From positions 1 through 64,000 of the forward strand of contig CAXMMQ010000008.1 of assembly GCA_963693035.2 (NCBI GenBank): a DNA stretch of 64,000 nucleotides, in the 5' to 3' direction. The notes below the pieces were generated by a model. The model ran no database searches, was not told the DNA's origin, and worked only from the letters and a program-made list of their open reading frames with translations. How positions within the stretch are numbered: position 1 is the stretch's first letter; every line of letters starts with the position of its first letter. The translations under genes and the position numbers were made by a program. This stretch comes from Lichenicoccus sp963693035. Its GTDB lineage: Bacteria > Pseudomonadota > Alphaproteobacteria > Acetobacterales > Acetobacteraceae. Shown here one piece after another: positions 53,088 through 64,000 of the stretch.

Positions 53088-54325
53088 GGCGTCTGCCGCA
53101 GCAGCGTGCCGATGCCGGCTGATACGGACCGTTCGACCAGCAGCCGGCGCGCCAAGGCCAGCGCCGCCAGCTCGCATTCCGCCCGCTGCCGGTCGGAGGC
53201 GATCGACTCCAGATCGAGCACATGCGCAAAGCCGAGGATGCGGCGGATCATCTCCATGCCGGCGAACCCCAGCATGTCGTCGTAGATCGCGGCCAGCCAC
53301 GCATCCTGCAGAGCGCGACGCGAGACCGGGTCCGTCGACAGCGAAGCCGGCAGCACGTCGCCGGCTCCGCCCGCGGCGGCGGCGTCCCAGAGGCGTCGGA
53401 ACTCGCTGTCGAAGACCTGCCAGACCGTCTCGATCTGCCGGGTGATCCAGTCCCGGTAGCCGGTGGCATCGGCTTCGTCATGGCCAGGCATTGCGAACAG
53501 GCTGAGCAGCAGGTTGCCGACGAACAGCCCCAGGTCGAAGCCGATCGGCCCCATCAGCGCGAACTCGCCATCGATGATGCGTGTCTCCTCCGCCGTCACC
53601 ATGACCGACCCGGAATGCAGGTCGCCGTGCAGCAGCGCCTGCGGGGAGCCCAGGAACCTCTCGCCCATCCGGGCCGCCGCCTGCTTCAATGCGGTATCGT
53701 GGCGGATGTCCGACGCCGCCGCGTCCAGCCATGGCGTCGTCCAGCGGTTGCGCGATGCCACTCGATACGGATCGGCCAGCACCAGGTCCACGGTGATGCG
53801 GGTGAGCGTCTGGTTCTTCGCGAACAGGGCGATGTCGTCCATCACCGCCTCGAAACGGCGGCCGAGCCCGGAGGTGGCAAAGCAGGCCCGGGCCACGTAG
53901 ATCGCCACATCCGCCGCCATGCGGGGATAGCGCCTTCGCGCGATCAGGCCGCGACGCAGGATCAGGTGCGGCGACAGCCGCTCCATCACCAGGCAGAACA
54001 GGACGCCGTCATAGTCGAGCAGAGCGGGGATCGCGGCACCCACATGCGGCGCCACCGCCCGCATGTAGGCCGCCTCGAAGAAGGCGCGGTCGAGCGGCAG
54101 CTTCCAACTCGTATCCACCCGGACATGCGGCAGCGACTGCTTGACGCACAGGCCGCCGGCCGGCCCCTCGACGAGGAACACGCTGTTCAGATTGCCGTCG
54201 CTGACCTCGTGCACGCTCCAGGCACCGGGCTCGCCGCCGAGCCGGGCTGTCAGCGCCGGGCGCCGCGCGAGATGCCGGCGCACCCCGTCCTGGTCCAGTT
54301 CGACATAGGTCTCCGCCTCGGCCAT
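53069..54325 (-). CDS. mtnK: 5-methylthioribose kinase
   Basis: 418 residues from MAEAETYVELDQDGVRRHLA. Aminoglycoside-phosphotransferase-like kinase of the methionine salvage pathway. DGNLNSVFLVEGPAGGLCVKQSLPHVR, CLVMERLSPHLILRRGLI, catalytic QALLHGDLHSGSVMVTAEE and IDGEFALMGPIGFDLGLFVGN are diagnostic. No mtnA isomerase is adjacent. It is divergent from the S9 peptidase gene. Confidence 0.9.
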   Translation of the reverse strand: MAEAETYVELDQDGVRRHLARRPALTARLGGEPGAWSVHEVSDGNLNSVFLVEGPAGGLCVKQSLPHVRVDTSWKLPLDRAFFEAAYMRAVAPHVGAAIPALLDYDGVLFCLVMERLSPHLILRRGLIARRRYPRMAADVAIYVARACFATSGLGRRFEAVMDDIALFAKNQTLTRITVDLVLADPYRVASRNRWTTPWLDAAASDIRHDTALKQAAARMGERFLGSPQALLHGDLHSGSVMVTAEETRIIDGEFALMGPIGFDLGLFVGNLLLSLFAMPGHDEADATGYRDWITRQIETVWQVFDSEFRRLWDAAAAGGAGDVLPASLSTDPVSRRALQDAWLAAIYDDMLGFAGMEMIRRILGFAHVLDLESIASDRQRAECELAALALARRLLVERSVSAGIGTLLRQTPWSLRS

Positions 54326-54414
54326 CAGGCAACCCCCATAACTCGACCGACCCAAATCCTTGACCGGGAGTGGCGGCATTCAGCAGTCTCCCGCGTCGCC
54401 GCGGAGCCTCTAGC

Positions 54415-56625
54415 ATGCCTCGATCGAGAACCCTCGCAACCCGGATCTGCTGCCCGGCGACGCTGGCCCTGCTGCTCCCGGCCGCCGCGGTCGCGGCAGG
54501 TCCAGCCATACCCACGGCGCCGGTTGCGCGCGTCGCACCGGTCACCGACAGCTATTTCGGCCACCAGGTCACCGACCCGTATCGCTGGATGGAGAGCGAG
54601 CCGAAGCCCGAGTTCCTGCAATATCTGCACGCCCAGGACGACCATGCCCGCGCTGTGCTGGCCAGCATTCCCGGCCGCGAGCCGTTGCACCAGGCGATCA
54701 GCGCGCTGGACGGGTTGCTGCCGCGCATCAGCATGCTGACGGTCGCCAACGGCCGCCGGTTCTACGTCAAGCGCGCGGCCGGCGCCCAGATCGGCCGGCT
54801 GGTGATGCGCGACGAGCACGGCATCGAGACCGTGCTGGTCGATCCCGCCAACCTCGGCACCCAGGGGCGCCACGCCGAGATCGACCAGTTCGCGCCGTCG
54901 CAGGATGGCGGCCTGGTTGCCTACGGCATCTCGACCGGCGGCTCCGAGAACAGCGTGCTGCATGTCGTCGACAGCATCACCCGCCTCGACCGCCCCGACG
55001 TGATCGACCGCGCGCAGTTTGCCAGCGTGTCCTGGGCGCCGGACGGCCGACACTTCTTCTACACGCGGCTGCCGGTGCCGGTGCCGGGCGCTCCGGCCAC
55101 CGCCGCCTACGCCCATCTGCACGTGTTCGAGCACCAGCTCGGCGACAATCCCGACCATGACCGGCTGATCCTCGACACCGACCACCTGCCGTTCCCGTTC
55201 AGAGCGCAGGAGGCCTTCGCCGCGATCGCCGCCACCCCGGGCTCGCCCTGGCTGCTGGCCACCGTGAGCGACGGCGTCTCGCCGGAAGTGGCGCTCTACA
55301 CCGCCCCGCTCACGGCGCTGGGCAACCCGGAGATCGCCTGGAAGCAGGTCGCGAACCAGGCCGACGCCGTGGTCGGCGCCAGCGTGCGCGGCAGCCGCAT
55401 CGACCTGCTGACCCACAAGGACGCGCCGCACCTGCGCATCGTGGAAACCGACCTGCACGCGCCCGCCTTCGCCCATGCACGCACCGTAATTGCGCCCGGC
55501 AGCGGCGTGCTGACCGATCTCGCCCTGGCCGCCGACGGCCTCTATCTGACGCGGCGGGACGGCGCGGTGATGACCCTGCTGCGCCTGCGCGACGGCGCGC
55601 GCATCGCCGAGACGATCACCCTGCCGTTCGCCGGCACCATCGCGCCGCCGGAGATCGATGCCGGCGGCCTGATCACCGATCCGGGACGGCCGGGGGCCGA
55701 TATCAGCCTGGTCTCTTGGGTGCATCCGCTGGTCTGGCTGCATTACGACGCGGGCAGCCATGCCGTCACCGATACCGGCATTGCACCGCCGTTCCCGCGC
55801 GACCTCAAGCCGTACCAGGCCATCGAGATCAAGGTGCCCGCGCATGACGGCACGCTGATCCCGCTGTCGATCGTCAGCCGACGCGACCTGCAGCGTGACG
55901 GGCAGCGGCCGGTGCTGATCGACGGCTATGGCGCCTACGGCATCTCCAACGATCCCGCCTTCAACCCGACCATCCTGCCCTGGCTCGACCATGGCGGGGT
56001 GTTCGCGGTGGCGCATGTCCGTGGCGGCGGCGAAGGCGGTCAGGCCTGGCACGATGGCGGCCGCATCGCCACCAAGATGAACACCATCACCGACTTCATC
56101 ACCTGCGCGGAGGCGATGATCTCCCGGCACTATACCGACAGCGCGCATCTCGCCGGCACCGGCACCAGCGCCGGCGGCATCCTGATCGGCGGCGCCATCA
56201 CGCAGCGGCCGGAGCTGTTCCGTGCCGCGCTGATACGCGTCGGCGCCACCAACAGCACGCGCGGCGAGTTCACTGCCGGCGGTCCGGCCAACATCCCCGA
56301 GTTTGGCTCGGTCACCAACCAAGCGCAGTTCCCGTCGCTGCTGCGCATGGATGCGTTCCAGCATGTCAGGGACCATGTCGCCTACCCGGCGGTGCTGCTA
56401 ACCGGTGGCGCCGACGATCCGCGCGTCACCGTCTGGGAGCCGGGCAAGATGGCGGCACGCCTGCAGGCGGCGACCAGCAGTGGCCGGCCGGTGCTGCTGC
56501 GCATCGAGTTCGACGCCGGTCACGGCATCGGCTCGACCCGCGACCAGCGCGACCAGGAGACCGCCGACGAGCACGCCTTCCTGCTCTGGCAGATGGGCGA
56601 GCCGGGCTTCCAGCCGGCGCCGTAA
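54415..56625 (+). CDS. Exported prolyl-oligopeptidase-family (S9) peptidase
   Basis: 736 residues from the second Met of the frame, which gives a signal peptide (TRICCPATLALLLPAAAVAAG). N-terminal DSYFGHQVTDPYRWMESE is the S9A start, followed by a beta-propeller. The catalytic domain has LIDGYGAYGISNDPAFNP, AHVRGGGEGGQAWHDGG, nucleophile Ser585 in GTGTSAGGILIGG, Asp in LTGGADDPRVTVWEP and His in FDAGHGIGSTRDQ. It probably degrades proline-containing peptides in the periplasm. Confidence 0.9.
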   Translation: MPRSRTLATRICCPATLALLLPAAAVAAGPAIPTAPVARVAPVTDSYFGHQVTDPYRWMESEPKPEFLQYLHAQDDHARAVLASIPGREPLHQAISALDGLLPRISMLTVANGRRFYVKRAAGAQIGRLVMRDEHGIETVLVDPANLGTQGRHAEIDQFAPSQDGGLVAYGISTGGSENSVLHVVDSITRLDRPDVIDRAQFASVSWAPDGRHFFYTRLPVPVPGAPATAAYAHLHVFEHQLGDNPDHDRLILDTDHLPFPFRAQEAFAAIAATPGSPWLLATVSDGVSPEVALYTAPLTALGNPEIAWKQVANQADAVVGASVRGSRIDLLTHKDAPHLRIVETDLHAPAFAHARTVIAPGSGVLTDLALAADGLYLTRRDGAVMTLLRLRDGARIAETITLPFAGTIAPPEIDAGGLITDPGRPGADISLVSWVHPLVWLHYDAGSHAVTDTGIAPPFPRDLKPYQAIEIKVPAHDGTLIPLSIVSRRDLQRDGQRPVLIDGYGAYGISNDPAFNPTILPWLDHGGVFAVAHVRGGGEGGQAWHDGGRIATKMNTITDFITCAEAMISRHYTDSAHLAGTGTSAGGILIGGAITQRPELFRAALIRVGATNSTRGEFTAGGPANIPEFGSVTNQAQFPSLLRMDAFQHVRDHVAYPAVLLTGGADDPRVTVWEPGKMAARLQAATSSGRPVLLRIEFDAGHGIGSTRDQRDQETADEHAFLLWQMGEPGFQPAP

Positions 56626-56633
56626 GCCGAGCT

Positions 56634-57629
56634 TCATGTCGGCATAGACGCGGCGCGCGTGGCGCCCGGCGGTCCGCCCGTGACGCGCTTGAAGGCACGG
56701 CTGAAGGCGGCCTGTGAAGTGTAGCCCAGCCGATGTGCGACGGCATCGATCGGGACCTTGTCGTGGCCGATCCATCGGCTGGCAAGCTGCATGCGCACCT
56801 CGGTGACGTAGCGCAGCGGCGCAACACCGGTCACCGCCTGGAAGCGCCCGGCGAATACCGAGCGCGAGCAGCCGGTCACGGCGGCCAGTTCGGCCACGGT
56901 CCAGCCATGGCCCGGATCGCGATGCAGCGCCGCGATCGCACGGGCGAGGCCAGGGTCGCGCAGCGCTTCCACCAGCCCGGAGGCGCCGCCGCAGCCGCAC
57001 TCGACCCAGCCGCGTACGATGGTGGCGCAGACCACGTCCGCCAGGCGCGCCAGGATGCCGGCGAAGCCCACGCGCCGCTGGCGAACCTCGCTGTCCATCG
57101 CCTGCAGGATCGGCATGATCTCCGGATGGCGCTGGCTCAGCGTGTCGACCAGCATGACCTGCGGCATCAGGCGCACCAGCCCCTGCATGCCGCCGAGCTC
57201 GAACTCCATGCAGCTGCTGAACATGACGGCATCCCCCGCGCGACCCGGCACGCACGCGGTGATGTCGCAGACATCGTCGCAGAGTGGCGCGGTCGCGAAG
57301 CTCGCGATGTCGCGTGAGGGCAGCTCCGGCGAGGAGAGCAGTTGGTGCGCCCCGCCATGCGGCAGGAACGCGGCACTCCCGGCGGCCAGGGTGTGGGTGT
57401 CGCCATTCCCCATGCGCAGGAACACCGGGCCGTCCACGATGAAGTGGAACTGCGCCCAGCCCGCCATGGTGCCGAAACCGAGACCAAACGGGTACGCCAC
57501 CTGGATGCGACGGTACTGGATGCCGCGCAGCCGCATGCCGAGCAGCAATTCGCCCATCAGGTCGGAGGGTGGCAGGGTGGTCACGGACATTGCCGGAGCT
57601 TCGGTCAAAGGAAACGGATGATCTGTCAT
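56634..57629 (-). CDS. AraC-family regulator with cupin sensor domain
   Basis: 331 residues. N-terminal cupin_6-type domain (FGTMAGWAQFHFIVDGPVFLRMGNG, LAAGSAAFLPHGGAHQL) and C-terminal two-helix-turn-helix DNA-binding domain (WTVAELAAVTGCSRSVFAGRFQAVTG, IDAVAHRLGYTSQAAFSRAFKRVTG). Divergent from an MFS efflux gene 55 bases away, the usual arrangement of a regulator with its target. The start could also be the later Met at residue 14. Confidence 0.9.
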   Translation of the reverse strand: MTDHPFPLTEAPAMSVTTLPPSDLMGELLLGMRLRGIQYRRIQVAYPFGLGFGTMAGWAQFHFIVDGPVFLRMGNGDTHTLAAGSAAFLPHGGAHQLLSSPELPSRDIASFATAPLCDDVCDITACVPGRAGDAVMFSSCMEFELGGMQGLVRLMPQVMLVDTLSQRHPEIMPILQAMDSEVRQRRVGFAGILARLADVVCATIVRGWVECGCGGASGLVEALRDPGLARAIAALHRDPGHGWTVAELAAVTGCSRSVFAGRFQAVTGVAPLRYVTEVRMQLASRWIGHDKVPIDAVAHRLGYTSQAAFSRAFKRVTGGPPGATRAASMPT

Positions 57630-57684
57630 AGGTCGTCCGTATCGTCGCGCCTAGGTATGATGCATGCAGAACCAGGGGAGCGGC

Positions 57685-58891
57685 ATGAGCGAGAGCCTGC
57701 AGGATACGGCGTCGTTCCAGGCGGCGGGCGAGGTGGCCGGCGAGGCGGCTTGGCCCGCGGTGTTCTCGCTGGCGCTCGGCGTGTTCAGCCTGGTGACCGC
57801 GGAGTTCCTGCCTGCCAGCCTGCTGACGCCGATGGCGGCGACCTTCGGCGCCTCGGAGGCACTGGTCGGCCAGGCGGTGACCGTGACGGCCGCCGCGGCC
57901 CTGGTGGCGGCGCTGGTTGCCGCCGTGGTGACGCGTGGCCTGGATCGCCGCCTGGTGCTGATGGGCTTCTCGGTGCTGCTCGTCGCGTCGAACCTGCTGG
58001 TGGCGCTGGCACCCGACCTCACGGTCCTGCTGCTGGCGCGCGTGCTGCTCGGCGCGGCCCTCGGCGGCTTCTGGAGCATGGCGACGGCGGTGGCGATGCG
58101 CCTGGTCCCCCCGGCCCTGCTGCCGCGCGCTCTCTCGATGATCTTCAGCGGCGTCTCGATCGCAACCATCGTGGCGGCCCCGCTGGGCGCCTGGCTCGGC
58201 CATCTGTTCGGCTGGCGCAGCGTGTTCCTGCTGGCGATGGCGATCGGCGTGGTGACGCTGCTGTTCCAGGCCGCCACGCTGCCGCGCCTGGCCTCGATCG
58301 GCGAGGCGCGCCTGCGCACCCTGGCGGACGTGCTGCTCAGGCCGGGCATCGGGCTCGGCATCCTGTGCTGCGTCCTGGTGTTCGGCGGCCACTTCGCCCT
58401 GTTCACCTTCATCCGCCCGTATCTGGAAGACGTGGCGGATCTCGGCATCGACACCATGGCGCTGGTCCTGCTCGGCTTCGGCATCGCCAACTTCGCCGGC
58501 ACCCTGATCGCCGGACTACTGCTCGAGCGCAGCCTACGCCTGACGCTGACCCTGATGCCGCTGGTGATCGGGGGCGCCGCCCTGGCTCTCGCGGGCCTGC
58601 ATGCGCGCGGCGCTGTGGGGCGTGCGCGCGCTGCTGATGGCGCTGTGGGGCATGGCGTTCGGCGGGGTGCCGGTCGGCTGGTCGACATGGCTCGCGCGCG
58701 CAGTGCCCGACGAGGCGGAGAGCGCCGGCGGATTGCTGGTCGCGGCCGTGCAGCTTGCCATCGCCTCCGGCGCTGCCGCGGGCGGCGTGATGTTCGGCCT
58801 GTCCGGCGTTGCCGGCGTCTTCGGCGCAGGCGGCCTTGTGCTGCTGCTGACCGCGGCGCTGATCTGTTTCGGGCTGCCCCGGAAGGCGTGA
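57685..58891 (+). pseudogene. MFS efflux transporter with a single frameshift
   Basis: Starts MSESLQDTASFQAAGEVAGE with AGGGGAG just upstream. Twelve-span arabinose-efflux-like permease: FSLVTAEFLPASLLTPMAATFG, LLGAALGGFWSMATAVAMRL, APLGAWLGHLFGWRSVFLL. At 58600 one extra base (C in GGGCCTGC-ATGCGC) shifts the frame. The original frame then runs as non-transporter sequence to 59034, while the true C-terminus ALWGMAFGGVPVGWSTWLAR to LICFGLPRKA continues in the other frame to 58891. If the base is a sequencing error the gene is intact. Confidence 0.82.
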
Positions 58892-58999
58892 TCGGAGGCT
58901 GTCGTCTCCTGGGAGAGGCATACCGAACTCGGCACGTCGTTTATCATATGCGCGGGGTGCTGGCAGTGATAGCATTGCAGGCGGCGAGGGAGAGCGCGC

Positions 59000-59239
59000 A
59001 TGGCCAGCAGCCTCAGCATACGCAATGTCGATGAGGAACTGGTAAGCCGTCTAAAACGCCGGGCGGCACGTCATGGGCAGTCCGCTGAGGCCGAGGTGCG
59101 CGACATCCTGCGACAGGCTCTGGAGGGCGAAGCGGATGCCGACTTCGACCGCCTCGCTGCCGAACTCAGACGGCTGACGGCAACCCGGGTGCAGACGCCC
59201 GCCGAGATCCTGCAGCGCGAGGGTCGTGACGAGCGGTGA
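59000..59239 (+). CDS. FitA/VapB-type ribbon-helix-helix antitoxin
   Basis: 79 residues. SLSIRNVDEELVSRLKRRAARHGQSAEAEVRDILRQAL is the ribbon-helix-helix DNA-binding domain, and the C-terminal tail wraps the toxin. It overlaps the toxin gene by four bases (GTGA). It should repress its own operon. Confidence 0.9.
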   Translation: MASSLSIRNVDEELVSRLKRRAARHGQSAEAEVRDILRQALEGEADADFDRLAAELRRLTATRVQTPAEILQREGRDER

Positions 59240-59679
59240 GGCGACTCGTCATCGACGCCAGCGTCGCCATCAAATGGGTCGTCGAGGAGCCGGGAACGGG
59301 TGCAGCACTAGCTCTGCGTCGGTATCGGCTATCGGCGCCAGATCTGCTGATCGCTGAATGCGCCAACATTCTCTGGAAGAAGGTGCGCCGCCAGGAGATC
59401 AGCCCGGACCAGGCCTCGCTCGCGGGACAGCTGCTGGAACACGCGGCTGTGGAGTTGATCCCGATGCGGCGTCTTCTCGAGCCAGCGTTCCGTCTTGCCG
59501 TTCAGATGGATCATCCGGCCTATGACTGCATCTACCTCGCTCTCGCCCAGTCGAGCGGATGCAGCTTCGTCACCGCCGACGCCCGGTTCTGCGCCAGGGC
59601 GCGCAGCCATGTTCCTCCGGATCAGGTGCTGGATCTGGCAACCGCTCTGGAGCGACTGGACGCAGAAACGGGACCGTGA
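59236..59679 (+). CDS. vapC: VapC-type PIN-domain ribonuclease toxin
   Basis: 147 residues, GTG start. Catalytic acids are Asp7 (LVIDASVAIKW), Glu41 (LIAECANILW), Asp97 (PAYDCIYLALA) and Asp115 (FVTADARFC). Intact, unlike the PIN remnant in the urease cluster, which belongs to a different VapC subgroup. Ends 19 bases before the convergent MFS gene. Confidence 0.9.
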   Translation: MRRLVIDASVAIKWVVEEPGTGAALALRRYRLSAPDLLIAECANILWKKVRRQEISPDQASLAGQLLEHAAVELIPMRRLLEPAFRLAVQMDHPAYDCIYLALAQSSGCSFVTADARFCARARSHVPPDQVLDLATALERLDAETGP

Positions 59680-59698
59680 GTGAAGCAGCCGGAGTTGC

Positions 59699-61185
59699 CT
59701 ACCTGACCGGCAGCGAAGAGAGCGGCGGCGCGATCTCCTCGAGCGAGCGGCCCTCTGCATCGACGCCGATGCGCAGCGCCACCACGCCGGCAATCAGCAT
59801 CAGCGCCGCGGCCCCGGTATAGCCGATCGCCAGCGGCTCGCGGCCGCCGACATCGATCAGCACCCCGAACAGCCACGGCGCGCCGGCGCCTCCGATCACC
59901 GTGCCCATCGCATAGAACAGCGCGATCGCCAGTGCCCGCGTCTCCAGCGGGAACACCTCGCTCGCGGTAAGGTAGGCCGAGGATGCGGCGGCGGAAGCGA
60001 AGAAGAAGATCGCGACCCAGCCCAGCGTCTGCGTCATCGCCGTCAGCTCGTGCGCGCGGAACATCCAGGCCACCACGATCATCAGCACGCCGGAAATGGT
60101 GTACGTCGCAAAGATCATGCGGCGTCGGCCGACGGTGTCGAACAGCGTGCCCAGCAGCAGCGGTCCGAGAAAGTTGCTGACCGCGAGGGGCAGGATGAAC
60201 ATGCCGACATTGCGACCGGCGACACCTTCGTAATGCGTCAGCACCATGCCGTAGGTGAAGAACACGGCGTTGTAGAGGAAGGCCTGCGCGATCATCAGCA
60301 CCATGACCAGGATGCTGCGCGTGCGGTACTGCCCGACCATCATGCGCAGCACCAGGCGGAAGCCGAAGCGGTGCCTAGGATGCACCGTCATCATCTCGTG
60401 CACCTGCTCGAGCGTCTGCCCGGTCGAGGCGGCGACACGGGACTCGATGTCGCAGGTGACGCGCTCGCCTTCCTGGTGCTGGCCATGCGTGCAGAGCCAG
60501 CGCGGGCTCTCCGGCACCCAGCGGCGCAGCATGATCACGATCAGGCCGAGGATGCCGCCGATCGCAAACCCGAAGCGCCAGCCGAAGGTGACCGGCATGT
60601 AGGTGCCGCCGATCAGGAAGATCGAGCCGCCGGCGCCGAGGGCGGCGCCGGCCCAGAACGAGCCGTTGATGATGAGGTCGACGCGGCCGCGCAGCCGCGC
60701 CGGGATCAGCTCGTCGATCGCGGAGTTGATCGCGGAATACTCGCCGCCGATGCCGAGCCCGGTGATGAAGCGGAACAGCGCGAAGCTCGCGAAATTCCAA
60801 GAGCACGCCGACAGCAGCACGCCGCCGATGTAGACGGCGAGCGTCAGCGTGAAGATCGCCTTGCGCCCGACCTTGTCGGTGAGCCAGCCGAAGATCAATG
60901 CGCCGACCACCGCGCCGATCACATAGAGCGAGGCCGAGCTGCCGATCTCGCTCGGCGACATCGACAGGGTTCGATGGTCCTGCAGGATCGGCGCGATCGA
61001 GCCGACGATGGTGACTTCCAGCCCGTCCAGGATCCAGGTGATGCCGAGTGCGACCACCACCAGCATGTGGAACCGGCTCCACGGCAGCCGGTCGAGCCGG
61101 CCGGGGATGTTGGTCTCGATCGGCAGGTGCGCCCCGGGCGTCGCGCCAAGCGCGCTGGTCGTCCTGCGCGCTGTGGCGGTCGAGC

Positions 61186-61189
<4 letters not shown>
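59699..61189 (-). CDS. MFS transporter coupled to acetyl-CoA synthetase
   Basis: 496 residues if started at CTG 61189, whose CTGA overlaps the acs stop. This adds LPIETNIPGRLDRLPWSRFH, which matches the family N-terminus; the first ATG (61066) would remove it. Twelve spans with FGWLTDKVGRKAIFTLTLAVY, LGIGGEYSAINSAIDELIPARLRGRVD and FDTVGRRRMIF place it in the metabolite:H+ symporter/sugar-porter-like group. Coupling with acs suggests uptake of a carboxylate or related substrate. Confidence 0.85.
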
Positions 61190-63147
<1,958 letters not shown>

Positions 63148-63388
63148 GTCGTCATCGCCCCCGGAATGCCCTGCCCGTTCATCGGTACATCGGCTGCATC
63201 AGCATCTTGTCGCCGCACCGGCGAGAGAGCGAAGCAAATTCCCGACGACCCTTGCCGGATCAGGTTGATGAAGGCAAGAGCGGGCACTGGATGCCCGCAA
63301 TGCTTACGCTCTGGTATCGCAAGCTATGCTGTAGGACGGGCGGCTGTGCGAGGTGGCGTTGGTGCCGGTGGCCAACCTCGAAACGACG
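63148..63388. other. Leader/intergenic region upstream of acs with two hairpins
   Basis: About 240 bases without a gene. Two adjacent inverted repeats stand out: CTTGCC/GGCAAG (63251-63256 with 63273-63278) and GCGGGCA/TGCCCGC (63280-63286 with 63292-63298). They could lie in the acs 5' leader. No promoter was confidently placed. Confidence 0.45.
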
Positions 63389-63541
63389 CTAGCGCGCGTC
63401 CGCCGCGAGCAGCCGTCCGGAAAGCTGCACCGGCTGATGCCCCTCGCCGATCAGGATCGATGCCAGGCCGAGCACCAGCACCAAGGCGAGGCATACCTCG
63501 AGCAAGCGACGTCGTTTCACTTCCGAAGGACGCCCGATCAT
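63389..63541 (-). CDS. Possible small single-span membrane protein
   Basis: A 50-residue frame starting MIGRPSEVKRRRLLEVCLAL, with a basic N-terminus, one hydrophobic segment (LLEVCLALVLVLGLASILIG) and a short polar tail. The positive-inside pattern is convincing, but the ribosome site is weak and I do not recognise a family. It is divergent from the histidine phosphatase gene. It could be a small membrane peptide or chance. Confidence 0.35.
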   Translation of the reverse strand: MIGRPSEVKRRRLLEVCLALVLVLGLASILIGEGHQPVQLSGRLLAADAR

Positions 63542-63600
63542 GCTCAACCCCAGCCGCCGCGGATAATAGGACTAACACACCTGTCGCATCGTGCAATCCC

Positions 63601-64000
63601 ATGACCACCATCGTCCTGCTTCGCCATCCGCGGCCGCTGCTGCCGGCGGCCGGGATCTGCTACGGCCGCCTCGACCTCGACCTGCCGCCTGGATGGCAGG
63701 CAGGAACCGACGCACTTGTCCTGCCGATGCTGCGCAATGCGCTGGTCTGGAGTTCACCGAGCCGACGCTGCGCCAACCCGGCGGCCCGCATTGCGGCGCG
63801 GCTTGGCCTCGAGGTCAGGCTCGATGACCGCCTGCAGGAGCTCGATTTCGGCGCGTGGGAAGGACTTGCCTGGGACCAGGTGCCGCGCGAGGCGCTCGAT
63901 CGCTGGGCGACCGACCTGCCCGGCTTTGCGGCGCCCGGCGGCGAGCGCGGAGCGGCCCTGATCGAACGCGTCGAACGGTTCCACGACATGCTGTGCCGCG
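63601..64000 (+). CDS. Histidine phosphatase family protein (possible alpha-ribazole phosphatase), 3' end cut
   Basis: The first 133 residues are visible. TIVLLRHPRPLLPAAGICYGRLDLDL carries the catalytic RH motif, and RLQELDFGAWEGLAWDQVPREALDRW is the second signature of the CobC/phosphoglycerate-mutase-like branch. The text GICYGRLDLDLP is what alpha-ribazole phosphatases of cobalamin synthesis usually show, but no cob gene is in the window, so the name is tentative. The gene runs off the right edge. Confidence 0.85.
   Translation, partial: MTTIVLLRHPRPLLPAAGICYGRLDLDLPPGWQAGTDALVLPMLRNALVWSSPSRRCANPAARIAARLGLEVRLDDRLQELDFGAWEGLAWDQVPREALDRWATDLPGFAAPGGERGAALIERVERFHDMLCR

Noticed and set aside
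63251..63290. TPP-riboswitch-like words on the minus strand (AACCTGATCCGG) upstream of acs
   Set aside because: The CTGAGA half of the aptamer and the GCGTAGGGA end are missing, and acs is not a thiamine gene.

Overview
The window is about 68% GC, densely packed and rich in ATGA/TGATG gene overlaps. It comes from an alphaproteobacterium, most likely Acetobacteraceae. That assignment is inferred from the imuA-imuB-dnaE2 cassette with a GTTC-N7-GTTC LexA box, a complete Tad pilus locus with an unusually short CpaD-like lipoprotein, the rpmI-rplT-pheS-pheT block, a periplasmic PQQ alcohol dehydrogenase and a urease cluster. No phage, transposase, integrase or CRISPR array was seen.

Layout. 1-3.8 kb: SOS mutagenesis operon (imuA, imuB, a small conserved gene, dnaE2 cut by the left edge). 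4.0-7.1 kb: a lytic transglycosylase and two tandem GT87-type membrane glycosyltransferases. 7.4-18.7 kb: complete Tad/Flp pilus operon (flp, cpaA, cpaB, cpaC, cpaD-like, cpaE, cpaF, tadB, tadC, tadD, two TadE/F-like pseudopilins, tadG). 18.7-22.5 kb: sulfate ABC importer on the minus strand. 22.6-27.0 kb: L35, L20 and both PheRS subunits, with a good promoter and an internal terminator. 27.0-32.0 kb: a nuclease-helicase gene broken in Walker B, an SDR with a substituted catalytic Tyr, lepA and tRNA-Ser(GGA).

31.7-38.9 kb is the most unusual stretch. It holds three members of a short palindromic repeat family whose ends supply the stop codons of neighbouring genes, a decayed peroxiredoxin/2OG-dioxygenase gene, and a four-gene acylation module: FkbH-like HAD-IIIC enzyme, acyl carrier protein, MBOAT acyltransferase, SGNH-like protein. 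The module looks able to charge a carrier protein with a glyceryl-type unit and pass it across the membrane to an envelope glycan. Its FkbH gene appears to start at CTG and its MBOAT gene carries about seven frameshifts.

38.9-42.3 kb: a PQQ alcohol dehydrogenase with the lanthanide-type Asp pair, its cytochrome c, and a saccharopine-dehydrogenase-like gene divergent from an Lrp regulator. 42.4-49.8 kb: urease operon ureDABC-EFG, preceded by the overlapping Lrp gene and interrupted by a PIN-toxin remnant and a DUF3422 gene. 49.9-54.3 kb: an AT-richer FkbM methyltransferase, an ECF sigma/anti-sigma pair, an esterase and mtnK. 54.4-64 kb: an S9 peptidase, an AraC regulator beside a frameshifted MFS gene, a FitA/VapC toxin-antitoxin pair, an MFS transporter coupled to acetyl-CoA synthetase, and a histidine phosphatase cut by the right edge.

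Several genes (nuclease-helicase, MBOAT, one MFS, peroxiredoxin fusion) are frame-disrupted. Some of these could be assembly errors rather than biology, and this is stated where it applies.
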